This document shows, one piece after another, positions 51,938 through 59,649 of a DNA stretch of 64,000 bases. Every line of letters starts with the position of its first letter. The stretch's first letter is position 1. The stretch lies in assembly GCF_049965695.1 (NCBI RefSeq), contig NZ_JBMFWB010000008.1, positions 13,143-77,142 of the forward strand. Direction: 5' to 3'. A program made the translations under genes and the position numbers. The notes under the pieces were generated by a model. It was not told the DNA's origin and searched no databases. It saw only the letters and a list, made by a program, of their open reading frames with translations. This stretch comes from Athalassotoga sp049965695 (lineage in GTDB: Bacteria > Thermotogota > Thermotogae > Mesoaciditogales > Mesoaciditogaceae).

Positions 51938-53242
51938 GTGAGAGCATACGATGTGATACTAAAGAAAAGAGATGGCCATGAACTTTCCAAAGCGGAAATA
52001 GCATTCATGGTCGATGGATTCGTCAAAGGTGAGATCCCCGATTACCAGATGGCGGCATTTCTCATGACGATATATTTCAAACACATGAATTCCGAGGAGA
52101 GATATAACCTTACCGAGATAATGGCAAGGTCCGGCGACTCTATAGATCTCTCCTTCATCCCGGGCATCAAAGTTGACAAACACTCAACTGGAGGTGTCGG
52201 AGACAAAACCACGCTTGTGCTCGCGCCCATGGTTGCTTCGTGCGGGCTGCCGGTTGCAAAGATGTCCGGTCGTGGACTCGGCCATACCGGCGGTACTATC
52301 GATAAACTTGAAGCCATTCCTGGTTTTAAAACATCTTTAACGGAAGCGGAATTCAAGAAAAGCGTTAAAGATCATCTTATAGCCGTGGTAGGTCAGACGG
52401 CTAATCTGGCGCCAGCCGATAAGAAAATATATGCGCTGCGCGATGTAACGGCCACTGTCGATGAAATATCTTTGATATCTTCGAGCATAATGAGCAAAAA
52501 ATTGGCTGCCGGCGCAGATGCGATAGTCTTGGACGTCAAAGTTGGATCCGGTGCTTTCATGAAAGACATCGCCTCGGCCACCGATCTTGCGCGTGCGATG
52601 GTAGACATAGGTAAAAAGCACGGCAAAGCGATGGTTGCACTTATAACAGATATGGACAAACCTCTCGGTCACACCGTCGGGAATGCCATAGAAGTTGAAG
52701 AAGCCATAGAAACCCTTAAAGGCAAAGGCCCTGCGGATCTTGAAGCGCTTTGCATAGAACTCGGTGCTCAAATGCTTAAACTCGGGAAAATAGCCGGAAC
52801 TTTGGATACAGCAAGAAAGATGCTCGAAGATTCGATTGAAAGCGGAAAAGCGATCGAAAAGATGAAAGAGATGATCGAATCGCAGGGAGGAAATTCAGCC
52901 GTTGTCGATGACACCGCGCTGCTTGGCATTTCAAAAAATGCTTTTGAATTGAAAGCGTGGAAAGACGGTTACGTGACGTCTATGAATGCGGAAGGCATAG
53001 GCATCGCTTCGATGAAATTGGGAGCGGGAAGAGAAACGAAAGAAGACAAAATAGATCTTTCGGTTGGAATAAGACTCTCAAAGAAGACAGGAGATCCGGT
53101 AAAGGCAGGCGAAACGCTTTGCACACTTTATTACAATTCCGAAGAAAAACTGAAGGCGGCGATTGAAGTTGTCAAGGCATCTTACATTTTGTCAGATGTT
53201 AAACCGCAAAAAACAAAAATAGTGCACGGTGTCGTTGAATGA
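51938..53242 (+). CDS. deoA: Pyrimidine-nucleoside phosphorylase / thymidine phosphorylase
   Basis: Phosphorolysis of thymidine, uridine and deoxyuridine. The signature KHSTGGVGDKTTLVLAP and MSGRGLGHTGGTIDKLEAIPG are present, as are the C-terminal barrel-sandwich parts (GAGRETKEDKID). The 434-residue length and the Lys after the K-S-x-x-x-G type metal site fit the Gram-positive Pdp type, so broad specificity is likely. The start is GTG at 51938 with GAAGGTGA upstream, 10 nt after the second PNP gene. Confidence 0.93.
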   Translation: MRAYDVILKKRDGHELSKAEIAFMVDGFVKGEIPDYQMAAFLMTIYFKHMNSEERYNLTEIMARSGDSIDLSFIPGIKVDKHSTGGVGDKTTLVLAPMVASCGLPVAKMSGRGLGHTGGTIDKLEAIPGFKTSLTEAEFKKSVKDHLIAVVGQTANLAPADKKIYALRDVTATVDEISLISSSIMSKKLAAGADAIVLDVKVGSGAFMKDIASATDLARAMVDIGKKHGKAMVALITDMDKPLGHTVGNAIEVEEAIETLKGKGPADLEALCIELGAQMLKLGKIAGTLDTARKMLEDSIESGKAIEKMKEMIESQGGNSAVVDDTALLGISKNAFELKAWKDGYVTSMNAEGIGIASMKLGAGRETKEDKIDLSVGIRLSKKTGDPVKAGETLCTLYYNSEEKLKAAIEVVKASYILSDVKPQKTKIVHGVVE

Positions 53243-53363
53243 ATTTGAATTTTGACATTTAACATACAAAAATTTGATATAATTGAAACAGATTGAGACA
53301 TAACGGTTAACAAAAGAAATATTTATTCGGGCAAATCGATAAAACAACTGGAGGTGTTGACAG

Positions 53364-55421
53364 GTGATCGCTGTCGAGAAGAAAAGAGTTATCGCATTCA
53401 TCGGTCATAACGGAAGTGGAAAGACGACTTTGTGCGAATCAATACTTTTCACGAACAAAATAATTGAAAGAATGGGAAGTGTTGATCAGGGAAATACGGT
53501 ATCGGATTTCGATCCCGTTGAGATCGAGAGAAAGACAAGTGTTAATGCAACCGTGCTTAATTTTGAAAAAGCAGAGTACAGGTATTTCATGATCGACACG
53601 CCTGGTTTTTCAGATTTCATAGGCGAGGTTATATCATCTGTGTTTGTTGCGGACAACGTATGTTCGGTCCTCGATTCATCAAGCGGTGTTGAAGTTCAAA
53701 CGGAGAAAACATGGAGAATAGCGCAGGAATATAACCGGCCATCGATGGTTTTCGTTAACGATATCGATAAAGAATTTTCCAATTTTGATAAAACTGTCGA
53801 ACAATTCAAAAAACTTTCGAAAAAGCCTGTTGTGATTGTGAACTTTCCTCTCGGCGAAGGTACAAATCTCAAAGGCATCGTTGATGTTGTCGCTCAAAAT
53901 GCACATCTTTATTCTAACGATAAAGTTTCTGTTTCCGATGTACCGTCCGAATTCAAAGAAAGACTTCAAAAGTACAGAACAGATCTCGTTGAATCCGTCG
54001 TTGAACTTGACGAGTCGCTTATGGAAAAATATCTTGCCGATCAGCCCATAGAGGCGGCGGAAATATCGAAAGCACTTTCAAAAGGATACAGAACAGGCGA
54101 AATAGTGCCGGTGTTGTGCGGATCGGCTTTGAAAAGAATTGGAATAAACGAATTCATAGAAGGAATCCAAAGTTTTGGGGCTTCTCCGCTTGACAATCCC
54201 AAAATGGGAAAATTGGATGTAAAACCGGATTTATCAGGTCCTTTTGCGGCTTTGATATTCAAAGTCGTCGTCGATCCTTTCATAGGTAAACTGACATATG
54301 CGAAAGTTTTGCGCGGCCAGATGAAAGGCGGAGACACGATTTACAACGGATCTACCCAGTCAACTGAAAGGGTGAATCACATTTATTTTCCAATGGGTAA
54401 AAAACAAAATGAGGTCTCGGATGTCAGCGTGGGGGATATAGTTGCCGTTCCCAAACTGAAAGACAGCAAAGTCGGCGATTTTCTCAGCGATCCGTCAAAT
54501 CAGTTATCGGTAAAGGGAATTTTCGAATTTCCGGAGCCTATGATCTCAAAATCCGTGAAGGCTAAAAACACGTCGGAAATAGATAAAATAACGAATGGTC
54601 TTACGCGACTCGCGGAATCGGATCCAACCTTTCACATGGAATTCAACCCCGAAACCGGAGAGATCGTTATTTCTGGTATAGGTAACGTGCACCTTGAAGT
54701 CACGCTTGAGAAATTGAAGAAAAATTTCGGAGTCGAAGCAGAACTCGGAAAGCCAAAAATAGCTTACAGAGAAACGATAGTGAAAAAATCGAATGCGGAG
54801 TACAAGCATAAGAAGCAAACCGGCGGACATGGTCAGTACGGTCACGTCAAGATAGAATTAGAACCACTCGAAAGAGGAAAAGGATTTGAGTTTGTCGATA
54901 AAATTTTCGGAGGCGCGATACCCAAAAACTTCATTCCATCGGTTGAAAAAGGGATAAGAGAAGGATTAAAAGGTGGCGTACTCGGAGGATATCCCGTTGA
55001 TGATGTTAGAGTTATCCTTTACGATGGATCTTACCACGAAGTCGATTCTTCCGATATAGCGTTCCAGATAGCGGCAATACAGGCATTCAAAATAGGACTT
55101 CAAAATGGAAATCCAACTTTGCTTGAGCCGATAATGAGCGCAGAGATATACGTTCCGGACAAATATGCGGGAGACATCATGGGAGATCTTAACTCGATGC
55201 GAGGAAGGATACAGGGCATGGAACCGTCCGAGAATGGCTACCAGGTGATCAGGGCTGAAGTGCCTCTGGCCGAGATACTCGATTTTTCTTCAAAATTAAA
55301 TTCTATGACAAGCGGTCAGGGGTATTTCACGATGAAATTCTCTCGGTACGAAGAAGTTCCGAGAAACCTGCAAGACAAAATAATTCAAGACAGAAAGGCC
55401 GATCTTGAGGCAAACAAATAA
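53364..55421 (+). CDS. Elongation factor G-like protein (EF-G2 type)
   Basis: A 685-residue translational-GTPase homologue with all five EF-G domains. The P-loop is GHNGSGKT (residues 14-21) instead of GHIDAGKT; the G3 motif is DTPGFSDF (78-85), where Phe82 replaces the His used for ribosome-triggered GTP hydrolysis; G4 is VNDID (131-135) instead of NKxD. These changes mark the EF-G-like subfamily found beside true EF-G in Thermotoga and others, whose role is unclear. GTG start behind GGAGGTG. TTGACA at 53252 and TATAAT at 53278 lie upstream, but 20 nt apart. Confidence 0.88.
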   Translation: MIAVEKKRVIAFIGHNGSGKTTLCESILFTNKIIERMGSVDQGNTVSDFDPVEIERKTSVNATVLNFEKAEYRYFMIDTPGFSDFIGEVISSVFVADNVCSVLDSSSGVEVQTEKTWRIAQEYNRPSMVFVNDIDKEFSNFDKTVEQFKKLSKKPVVIVNFPLGEGTNLKGIVDVVAQNAHLYSNDKVSVSDVPSEFKERLQKYRTDLVESVVELDESLMEKYLADQPIEAAEISKALSKGYRTGEIVPVLCGSALKRIGINEFIEGIQSFGASPLDNPKMGKLDVKPDLSGPFAALIFKVVVDPFIGKLTYAKVLRGQMKGGDTIYNGSTQSTERVNHIYFPMGKKQNEVSDVSVGDIVAVPKLKDSKVGDFLSDPSNQLSVKGIFEFPEPMISKSVKAKNTSEIDKITNGLTRLAESDPTFHMEFNPETGEIVISGIGNVHLEVTLEKLKKNFGVEAELGKPKIAYRETIVKKSNAEYKHKKQTGGHGQYGHVKIELEPLERGKGFEFVDKIFGGAIPKNFIPSVEKGIREGLKGGVLGGYPVDDVRVILYDGSYHEVDSSDIAFQIAAIQAFKIGLQNGNPTLLEPIMSAEIYVPDKYAGDIMGDLNSMRGRIQGMEPSENGYQVIRAEVPLAEILDFSSKLNSMTSGQGYFTMKFSRYEEVPRNLQDKIIQDRKADLEANK

Positions 55422-55442
55422 GGCAGATTTTACTCTGCCTTT
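55420..55442. terminator. Hairpin between the EF-G-like gene and tRNA-Ala, probably bidirectional terminator
   Basis: AGGCAGA (55421-55427), 6-nt loop, TCTGCCT (55434-55440), with AA before and TT after. T tracts are short in both directions, so strength is uncertain. Confidence 0.6.
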
Positions 55443-55443
55443 C

Positions 55444-55519
55444 TGGTGGAGCCGATGGGATTCGAACCCACGGCCTCTTCCTTGCGAAGGAAGCGCGCTC
55501 CCAACTGCGCCACGACCCC
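55444..55519 (-). tRNA. tRNA-Ala (anticodon CGC)
   Basis: Acceptor GGGGTCG/CGGCTCC includes the G3-U70 pair that marks tRNA-Ala; anticodon stem CTTCC/GGAAG with loop TTCGCAA; encoded CCA. Reads GCG. Convergent with the EF-G-like gene. Confidence 0.95.
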
Positions 55520-55617
55520 TTGCTTTAAAGAGTTTAACATATAAGGCCTCTGGCCGTCAAGGATTCAGAAAGTGGCATGGAATTGGTTAAGAGCGACAAA
55601 AGAAAGGGGAGATCAAA

Positions 55618-56127
55618 TTGAAAATTCAGTACAAGTCAAGAAATGTTGAACTTAGCGACGCGATGAAAAGTTATTTTGAAAAGAAAGTTGAGAAACTTGA
55701 AAGGTTAATAGAAGATCCTGCCGCCGATATCGAAGTTAAATTTGAAAAAGAACGTGAAAGTAACATCGTGGAAGCAACTTTGAAGTTAAGATCCATAATA
55801 ATAAGGGCAAAAGAGGCGACGACAGATTTTTACGCTTCAATAGATGGTTGCATTGAAATCCTTGAAAAGCGGTTTAAAAGATTCAAAGAAAGATATACCA
55901 CTCTCAAGAGAGAAAAAGTTCAGCCGGCTCAACCGGAAGTTGAAAAAGAAGAAAAAGTTGTTAAAGTAAAGAAATTTGTACTTTCACCCATAGACGTTAA
56001 CGAAGCAATTGTGGAGATGGAGATGCTCGGACATGAATTTTTCGTTTTCAGAAACGTCGATGATGGTCAGATAAACGTGCTTTACAAAAGAGAAGATGGA
56101 AATTACGGTCTGATAATTCCACAGTAA
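55618..56127 (+). CDS. hpf: Ribosome hibernation-promoting factor, long form
   Basis: Binds the 30S decoding region and dimerises ribosomes in resting cells. The N-terminal S30AE domain (about 1-95: YKSRNVELSDAMKSYFEKK, IIIRAKEATTDFYASID) is followed by a charged linker and a C-terminal dimerisation domain (FVLSPIDVNEAIVEMEMLGHEFFVFRN in separate blocks). The 169-residue length fits the long form. Start is TTG behind GGGGAGA. Followed by its own terminator. Confidence 0.94.
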   Translation: MKIQYKSRNVELSDAMKSYFEKKVEKLERLIEDPAADIEVKFEKERESNIVEATLKLRSIIIRAKEATTDFYASIDGCIEILEKRFKRFKERYTTLKREKVQPAQPEVEKEEKVVKVKKFVLSPIDVNEAIVEMEMLGHEFFVFRNVDDGQINVLYKREDGNYGLIIPQ

Positions 56128-56206
56128 ATGGATTTGTGAAATCTAAAATGTAAGGCAAGTGTCAAATTCTTTCAAAAACAGGCATATAAGATGTTTATAC
56201 ATCTTT

Positions 56207-56251
56207 AAGAGCAAATAAACAGTGTAATCGTTCATTTGCTCTTATTTTCTT
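56207..56251 (+). terminator. Rho-independent terminator of hpf
   Basis: AAGAGCAAAT (56207-56216) pairs perfectly with ATTTGCTCTT (56234-56243) across a 17-nt loop, followed by ATTTTCTTT. AT-rich stem and long loop make it moderate in strength. Confidence 0.7.
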
Positions 56252-56285
56252 TAGTATTTATCGTTTTTACAGCATTAAAGGATAT

Positions 56286-56314
56286 TTGACAACTTCGATT
56301 TTTTGTTGTATATT
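56286..56314 (+). promoter_or_regulatory. Promoter of the HU gene
   Basis: TTGACA (56286-56291), 17-nt spacer, TATATT (56309-56314), giving a leader of about 70 nt before the ATG at 56392. Confidence 0.85.
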
Positions 56315-56391
56315 TAAGCAATACCGATATTGATTCGAATTTAGCAGTAACAACGGACATTTCCGACCACTTGATGAAAGGGGGAAACAAA

Positions 56392-56664
56392 ATGAACAAG
56401 AAGGAACTGATCGATAAGGTAGCGGAAGAAACAGGATATCACAAGAAGGAGATCAAAGATGTAGTCGAGAGCGTTCTCGCAACCGTCTCAAAGTCACTTG
56501 CCAAAGATGAAAAAGTTCAACTCGTTGGTTTTGGAACTTTTGAAGTCGTCAAAAGGGCAGCGCGCGAGGGCAGAAATCCTCAGACTGGCAAGAAGATAAA
56601 GATCTCCGAAAGAAAGGTTCCGAAATTCCGCCCGGGAAAAGCTTTTAAGGAAGAAGTGAAGTGA
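56392..56664 (+). CDS. hup: DNA-binding protein HU
   Basis: Nucleoid protein that bends DNA. The 90-residue product starts MNKKELIDKVAEETGYHKKE; the beta-arm has GFGTFEV and RNPQTGKKIKI with the intercalating Pro, and the end KFRPGKAFKEEVK is standard. ATG behind AAAGGGGG. Single-gene unit with a strong promoter and terminator, in line with high expression. Confidence 0.97.
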   Translation: MNKKELIDKVAEETGYHKKEIKDVVESVLATVSKSLAKDEKVQLVGFGTFEVVKRAAREGRNPQTGKKIKISERKVPKFRPGKAFKEEVK

Positions 56665-56665
56665 A

Positions 56666-56692
56666 AAAACGCGCCACACTGGCGCGTTTTTC
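56666..56692 (+). terminator. Rho-independent terminator of the HU gene
   Basis: CGCGCC (56670-56675), loop ACACT, GGCGCG (56681-56686), extended by A:T pairs and followed by T tract. Confidence 0.92.
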
Positions 56693-56705
56693 TACGGTGA
56701 ATTGA

Positions 56706-56909
56706 ATGCTGATTCTAATTTTAATATTGATTGTCGGAATTACCTCGCTCATTTCTCTTTTGTGGAACGTTCACGTTTTAAGACATTTTGAAAGAGAAAA
56801 AAGAATCGAAGGAAAAATATCGTTGATTATATACATATCTTTAAGCGTTTTTGGAGTTGCGATATCGGTATTTTTGGTATTTGTCATTTTATTTAACGGC
56901 GTTTTTTGA
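56706..56909 (+). CDS. Small two-helix membrane protein
   Basis: A 67-residue protein that I do not recognise. Two hydrophobic helices (about 1-22 and 41-65) flank a short charged loop HFEREKRIEGK, so it is a small integral membrane protein with both ends on one side. ATG at 56706 with GGTGA 5 nt upstream. It sits between the HU terminator and the convergent AIM24-family gene. It could be real, given the ribosome site and hydrophobic design, but has no other support. Confidence 0.5.
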   Translation: MLILILILIVGITSLISLLWNVHVLRHFEREKRIEGKISLIIYISLSVFGVAISVFLVFVILFNGVF

Positions 56910-56928
56910 ACTTTTGATTTAAAATGCT

Positions 56929-57477
56929 TTACTTTCTTGTCTGTATGTACATGTTTCCGCCACCGTTAAAAGCGTAAAAAGATCTTTGATCTTCTGAAAT
57001 CGAATAGGGTTTGAAAGATAAAGACGGCTCAAAGGCTATGACGTTTTCTTCCGAGATGAAATTCGTGCCTTCTATCCATTTTTTGTAGATCATGCCAGCG
57101 GGGGCAACGAAAACTCCTCCCTTTCCGGTGATCTTGAAAAGAGATTTGTTTTGATCTTCGAAAAAGTCTTTTGAACCTCCCCACTCGCGGTCTATCGACA
57201 CATCACCGTAGAAGGCGAATATCGAGTCCGATCTGACGTACAAAGATTGGCCTGAAAGTTCTATAAGATATATATCCCCGGATTTTTTGGAAGCAAAGAT
57301 CATCTCAGACGGATAAACATCGACGTAAAAAAGATAAAGGCCGTGATCGGCATCCTTCCATTTCGTGTTCGTGTCAAGAGAAATCACATAATCCATCTTT
57401 GAAATGAACCTGTCTCCTATTTCTATAACTACCCTCAAAACCGGATAGTATGGCTTACCGATTATTTCGTATCTCAT
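56929..57477 (-). CDS. AIM24 family protein (DUF124/TIGR00266-like)
   Basis: A 182-residue, nearly all-beta protein. MRYEIIGKPYYPVLRVVIE at the start, LYVRSDSIFAFYGDV in the middle and FKITGKGGVFVAP then GGGNMYIQTRK at the end match the AIM24 pattern of beta-sandwich repeats. No signal peptide. The biochemical role is unknown; in other species members are annotated as mitochondrial biogenesis AIM24 or TIGR00266. It is transcribed away from the peroxiredoxin gene. Confidence 0.75.
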   Translation of the reverse strand: MRYEIIGKPYYPVLRVVIEIGDRFISKMDYVISLDTNTKWKDADHGLYLFYVDVYPSEMIFASKKSGDIYLIELSGQSLYVRSDSIFAFYGDVSIDREWGGSKDFFEDQNKSLFKITGKGGVFVAPAGMIYKKWIEGTNFISEENVIAFEPSLSFKPYSISEDQRSFYAFNGGGNMYIQTRK

Positions 57478-57518
57478 AAAAGCACCTTCTCGCGTGAAAT
57501 CAACACATTATACCATAA

Positions 57519-57572
57519 TGGTGACGGGTAACGCGTAATCAACAAAACAGCACGTAACGGGTGACTGATGCC
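57519..57572 (-). repeat. Degenerate heptamer repeat, locus 5
   Basis: Minus strand: CCCGTTA, CGTGCTG, a T-rich break, then CGCGTTA, CCCGTCA. It lies between the divergent AIM24 and peroxiredoxin genes, just upstream of the latter's promoter. Confidence 0.6.
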
Positions 57573-57600
57573 GCATTTTCAATTTGTAATACTTAATTCA

Positions 57601-57628
57601 TTGAAAAGCAAAACTTAAAGGATATAAT
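57601..57628 (+). promoter_or_regulatory. Promoter of the peroxiredoxin gene
   Basis: TTGAAA (57601-57606), 16-nt spacer, TATAAT (57623-57628); start site expected near 57635, inside the Fur/PerR-like box. Confidence 0.7.
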
Positions 57629-57633
57629 GAAAT

Positions 57634-57648
57634 TGAAAATCATTAGCA
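57634..57648. promoter_or_regulatory. Fur/PerR-like operator
   Basis: TGAAAAT-C-ATTAGCA matches 13 of 14 or so defined positions less one in each arm of the 7-1-7 Fur-family consensus TGATAAT-n-ATTATCA (12 of 14 arm positions). It covers the expected transcription start of the peroxiredoxin gene, where a repressor would block initiation. No Fur or PerR gene is in the window. Confidence 0.45.
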
Positions 57649-57670
57649 TTTAATATAAGGAGGGATTAAA

Positions 57671-58321
57671 ATGGAAGAAACAAGAGAAATAAGAATACCG
57701 TTGATAGGTGAAAAGGCGCCGGAATTTGAGGCGGTGACGACAAAGGGTAAGATAAAACTTTCCGATTTTTTAGGCAAATGGATAGTACTCTTTTCCCATC
57801 CTGCCGATTTCACGCCGGTTTGCACGACAGAATTTGCGGCTTTTGCGGAAAAGCAAGATGAATTCAAAAAACGCAACGTTCAACTTATAGGACTTTCCAT
57901 AGACAGCGTATATTCACATATAGCATGGATAAGAGAAATTCAAAAATATTTCGGCTTTAAAGTAGATTTTCCCGTCATAGCCGATCTCGACATGAACGTG
58001 GCACATCTTTACGGCATGATCCATCCCGGAAGCGGAAAGACCTCAACCGTGAGAACGGTCTTTGCCATCGATGACAAAGGCATCGTCAGGGCAATTTTGT
58101 ACTATCCTGCCACAAACGGCAGAAATATAGAAGAGATCTTAAGACTCGTAGATGCACTTCAATACACGGACAAACATGGTGTGGCGACACCGGCGAACTG
58201 GAAAGTCGGAGAAAAGGTTATCGTTCCGACGCCACTTACCGTTGATGATGCAGAAAAGAGAATGAAAGAAGATTACGAGAAAGTAGATTGGTTCCTCGCC
58301 TTTAGAAAATACGAAAAATGA
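57671..58321 (+). CDS. Peroxiredoxin, Prx6/1-Cys-like type
   Basis: Reduces hydrogen peroxide and alkyl hydroperoxides. The peroxidatic Cys is in the motif SHPADFTPVCTTEF (about residues 42-55). The 216-residue length with the long C-terminal arm (GEKVIVPTPLTVDDAEKRM) fits the archaeal/thermophile Prx6 group; no second conserved Cys is visible, so it may be 1-Cys. ATG behind AAGGAGG. It is followed by a terminator and then the NRAMP gene. Confidence 0.94.
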   Translation: MEETREIRIPLIGEKAPEFEAVTTKGKIKLSDFLGKWIVLFSHPADFTPVCTTEFAAFAEKQDEFKKRNVQLIGLSIDSVYSHIAWIREIQKYFGFKVDFPVIADLDMNVAHLYGMIHPGSGKTSTVRTVFAIDDKGIVRAILYYPATNGRNIEEILRLVDALQYTDKHGVATPANWKVGEKVIVPTPLTVDDAEKRMKEDYEKVDWFLAFRKYEK

Positions 58322-58323
58322 GA

Positions 58324-58352
58324 ATGAGGCGCTTGCGCGCCTCATCTTTTTT
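58324..58352 (+). terminator. Rho-independent terminator between peroxiredoxin and NRAMP genes
   Basis: ATGAGGCGC (58324-58332), loop TTGC, GCGCCTCAT (58337-58345), then C and six T. Confidence 0.92.
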
Positions 58353-58365
58353 AGGGGTGATGGAT

Positions 58366-59649
58366 ATGGAAAAGATCATGAAAAAAATGGATCAAAAGAC
58401 GCTTTCAAACGGCAAATCAGTACTCGATAGGACAAGCAAGAAACGTGGCGTGAGTAGATTGATTCCTTTTTTAGGTCCTGCTTTTATCGCTTCGGTTGCG
58501 TACGTGGACCCCGGAAATTTTGCAACGAACATTCAAGGCGGCGCGACCTTTGGATATGAATTGTTATGGGTCATCCTCTGGGCAAATTTGATGGCCATGT
58601 TTATACAGGCGCTTTCGTCCAAACTCGGAATAGCGACGGGTAAAAATCTCGCCGAGTTGATAAGCGAGAGATATTCAAAAAGAATTGTCTGGTTTTACTG
58701 GATTCAAACTGAAATCATAGCGATTTTTACCGATCTTGCCGAATTCATAGGGGCATCAATCGCTTTTCAATTGCTTCTTGGAGTTCCACTTGTGGTAGGA
58801 GCAGTATTTGCAGGGATTGCAACGATTTTCATACTTTTATTTCAAAATTACGGTTTTAGACCTTTTGAAGCGATCATAACTGTCTTGCTTGGAGTTATAG
58901 CCTTTTCTTACATAAGCGAGATTTTTTTGAGTAAACCCAATGGCTTTGGCATTTTAAACGGTACGATGATTCCGAAATTCAGCGGTGTGGAAAGCATATA
59001 CATGGCCGCCGGTATACTTGGGGCAACTGTGATGCCCCACGTCATATATCTGCATTCCGCCCTGACAGAAAACAGAATAAAGGCTGATGATGACAAGCAA
59101 ATGAAAAGGCTGCATAAATTCAACATGTTGGATGTTTTGATAGCAATGGGCATAGCGGGCTTTGTAAACATGGCAATGCTCATCATGGCGGCATCGACAT
59201 TTCATTTTACGGGTCATCAGGGAGTATCGAGCATATCAAATGCCTATATGACGCTTATTCCTTTGTTAGGCGCAGGTGCAGGCCTCATATTTGCTTTATC
59301 ATTACTTGCGTCAGGTCTTTCGTCTTCGGCCGTCGGAACCATGTCAGGACAGGTACTCATGCAAAGTTTCGTGAAGTTCAAAATACCCATATGGATAAGA
59401 AGGCTTGTCACAATGATACCGTCATTTGTGGTGATCTTTTTGGGAATGAATCCGACCAATGTGCTTGTTTTCAGTCAGGTGGTTTTGAGTTTTGGCATAA
59501 TCTTTGCGCTTTTTCCGCTCATTCAGTTCACTAAAAACAAGAAAATCATGGGAAATCTTGTCAACACGAAGTTGACAAACGTCATGAGTTGGATCATAGC
59601 CTCTTCCATAGTTTTTTTGAATGTCTTTTTGATATACCAGACAATCTAA
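58366..59649 (+). CDS. mntH: NRAMP-family divalent metal (Mn2+/Fe2+) transporter
   Basis: Proton-coupled importer of Mn2+ or Fe2+, 427 residues with about 11 membrane helices. The metal-binding DPGN motif of helix 1 is in AYVDPGNFATNIQ, and the helix 6 partner is in GATVMPHVIYLHSAL (MPH). The frame opens at 58318, but that part spans the terminator; ATG at 58366 has AGGGG 8 nt upstream (58360 is also possible). No separate promoter was found, so expression may depend on read-through from the peroxiredoxin gene or on a weak promoter in the hairpin region. Its end overlaps mutL by 4 nt. Confidence 0.93.
   Translation: MEKIMKKMDQKTLSNGKSVLDRTSKKRGVSRLIPFLGPAFIASVAYVDPGNFATNIQGGATFGYELLWVILWANLMAMFIQALSSKLGIATGKNLAELISERYSKRIVWFYWIQTEIIAIFTDLAEFIGASIAFQLLLGVPLVVGAVFAGIATIFILLFQNYGFRPFEAIITVLLGVIAFSYISEIFLSKPNGFGILNGTMIPKFSGVESIYMAAGILGATVMPHVIYLHSALTENRIKADDDKQMKRLHKFNMLDVLIAMGIAGFVNMAMLIMAASTFHFTGHQGVSSISNAYMTLIPLLGAGAGLIFALSLLASGLSSSAVGTMSGQVLMQSFVKFKIPIWIRRLVTMIPSFVVIFLGMNPTNVLVFSQVVLSFGIIFALFPLIQFTKNKKIMGNLVNTKLTNVMSWIIASSIVFLNVFLIYQTI

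Noticed and set aside
53252..53283. TTGACA and TATAAT ahead of the EF-G-like gene as a promoter
   Set aside because: Each box is perfect but the spacer is 20 nt, outside the normal 16-18; kept only as a remark in the gene entry.
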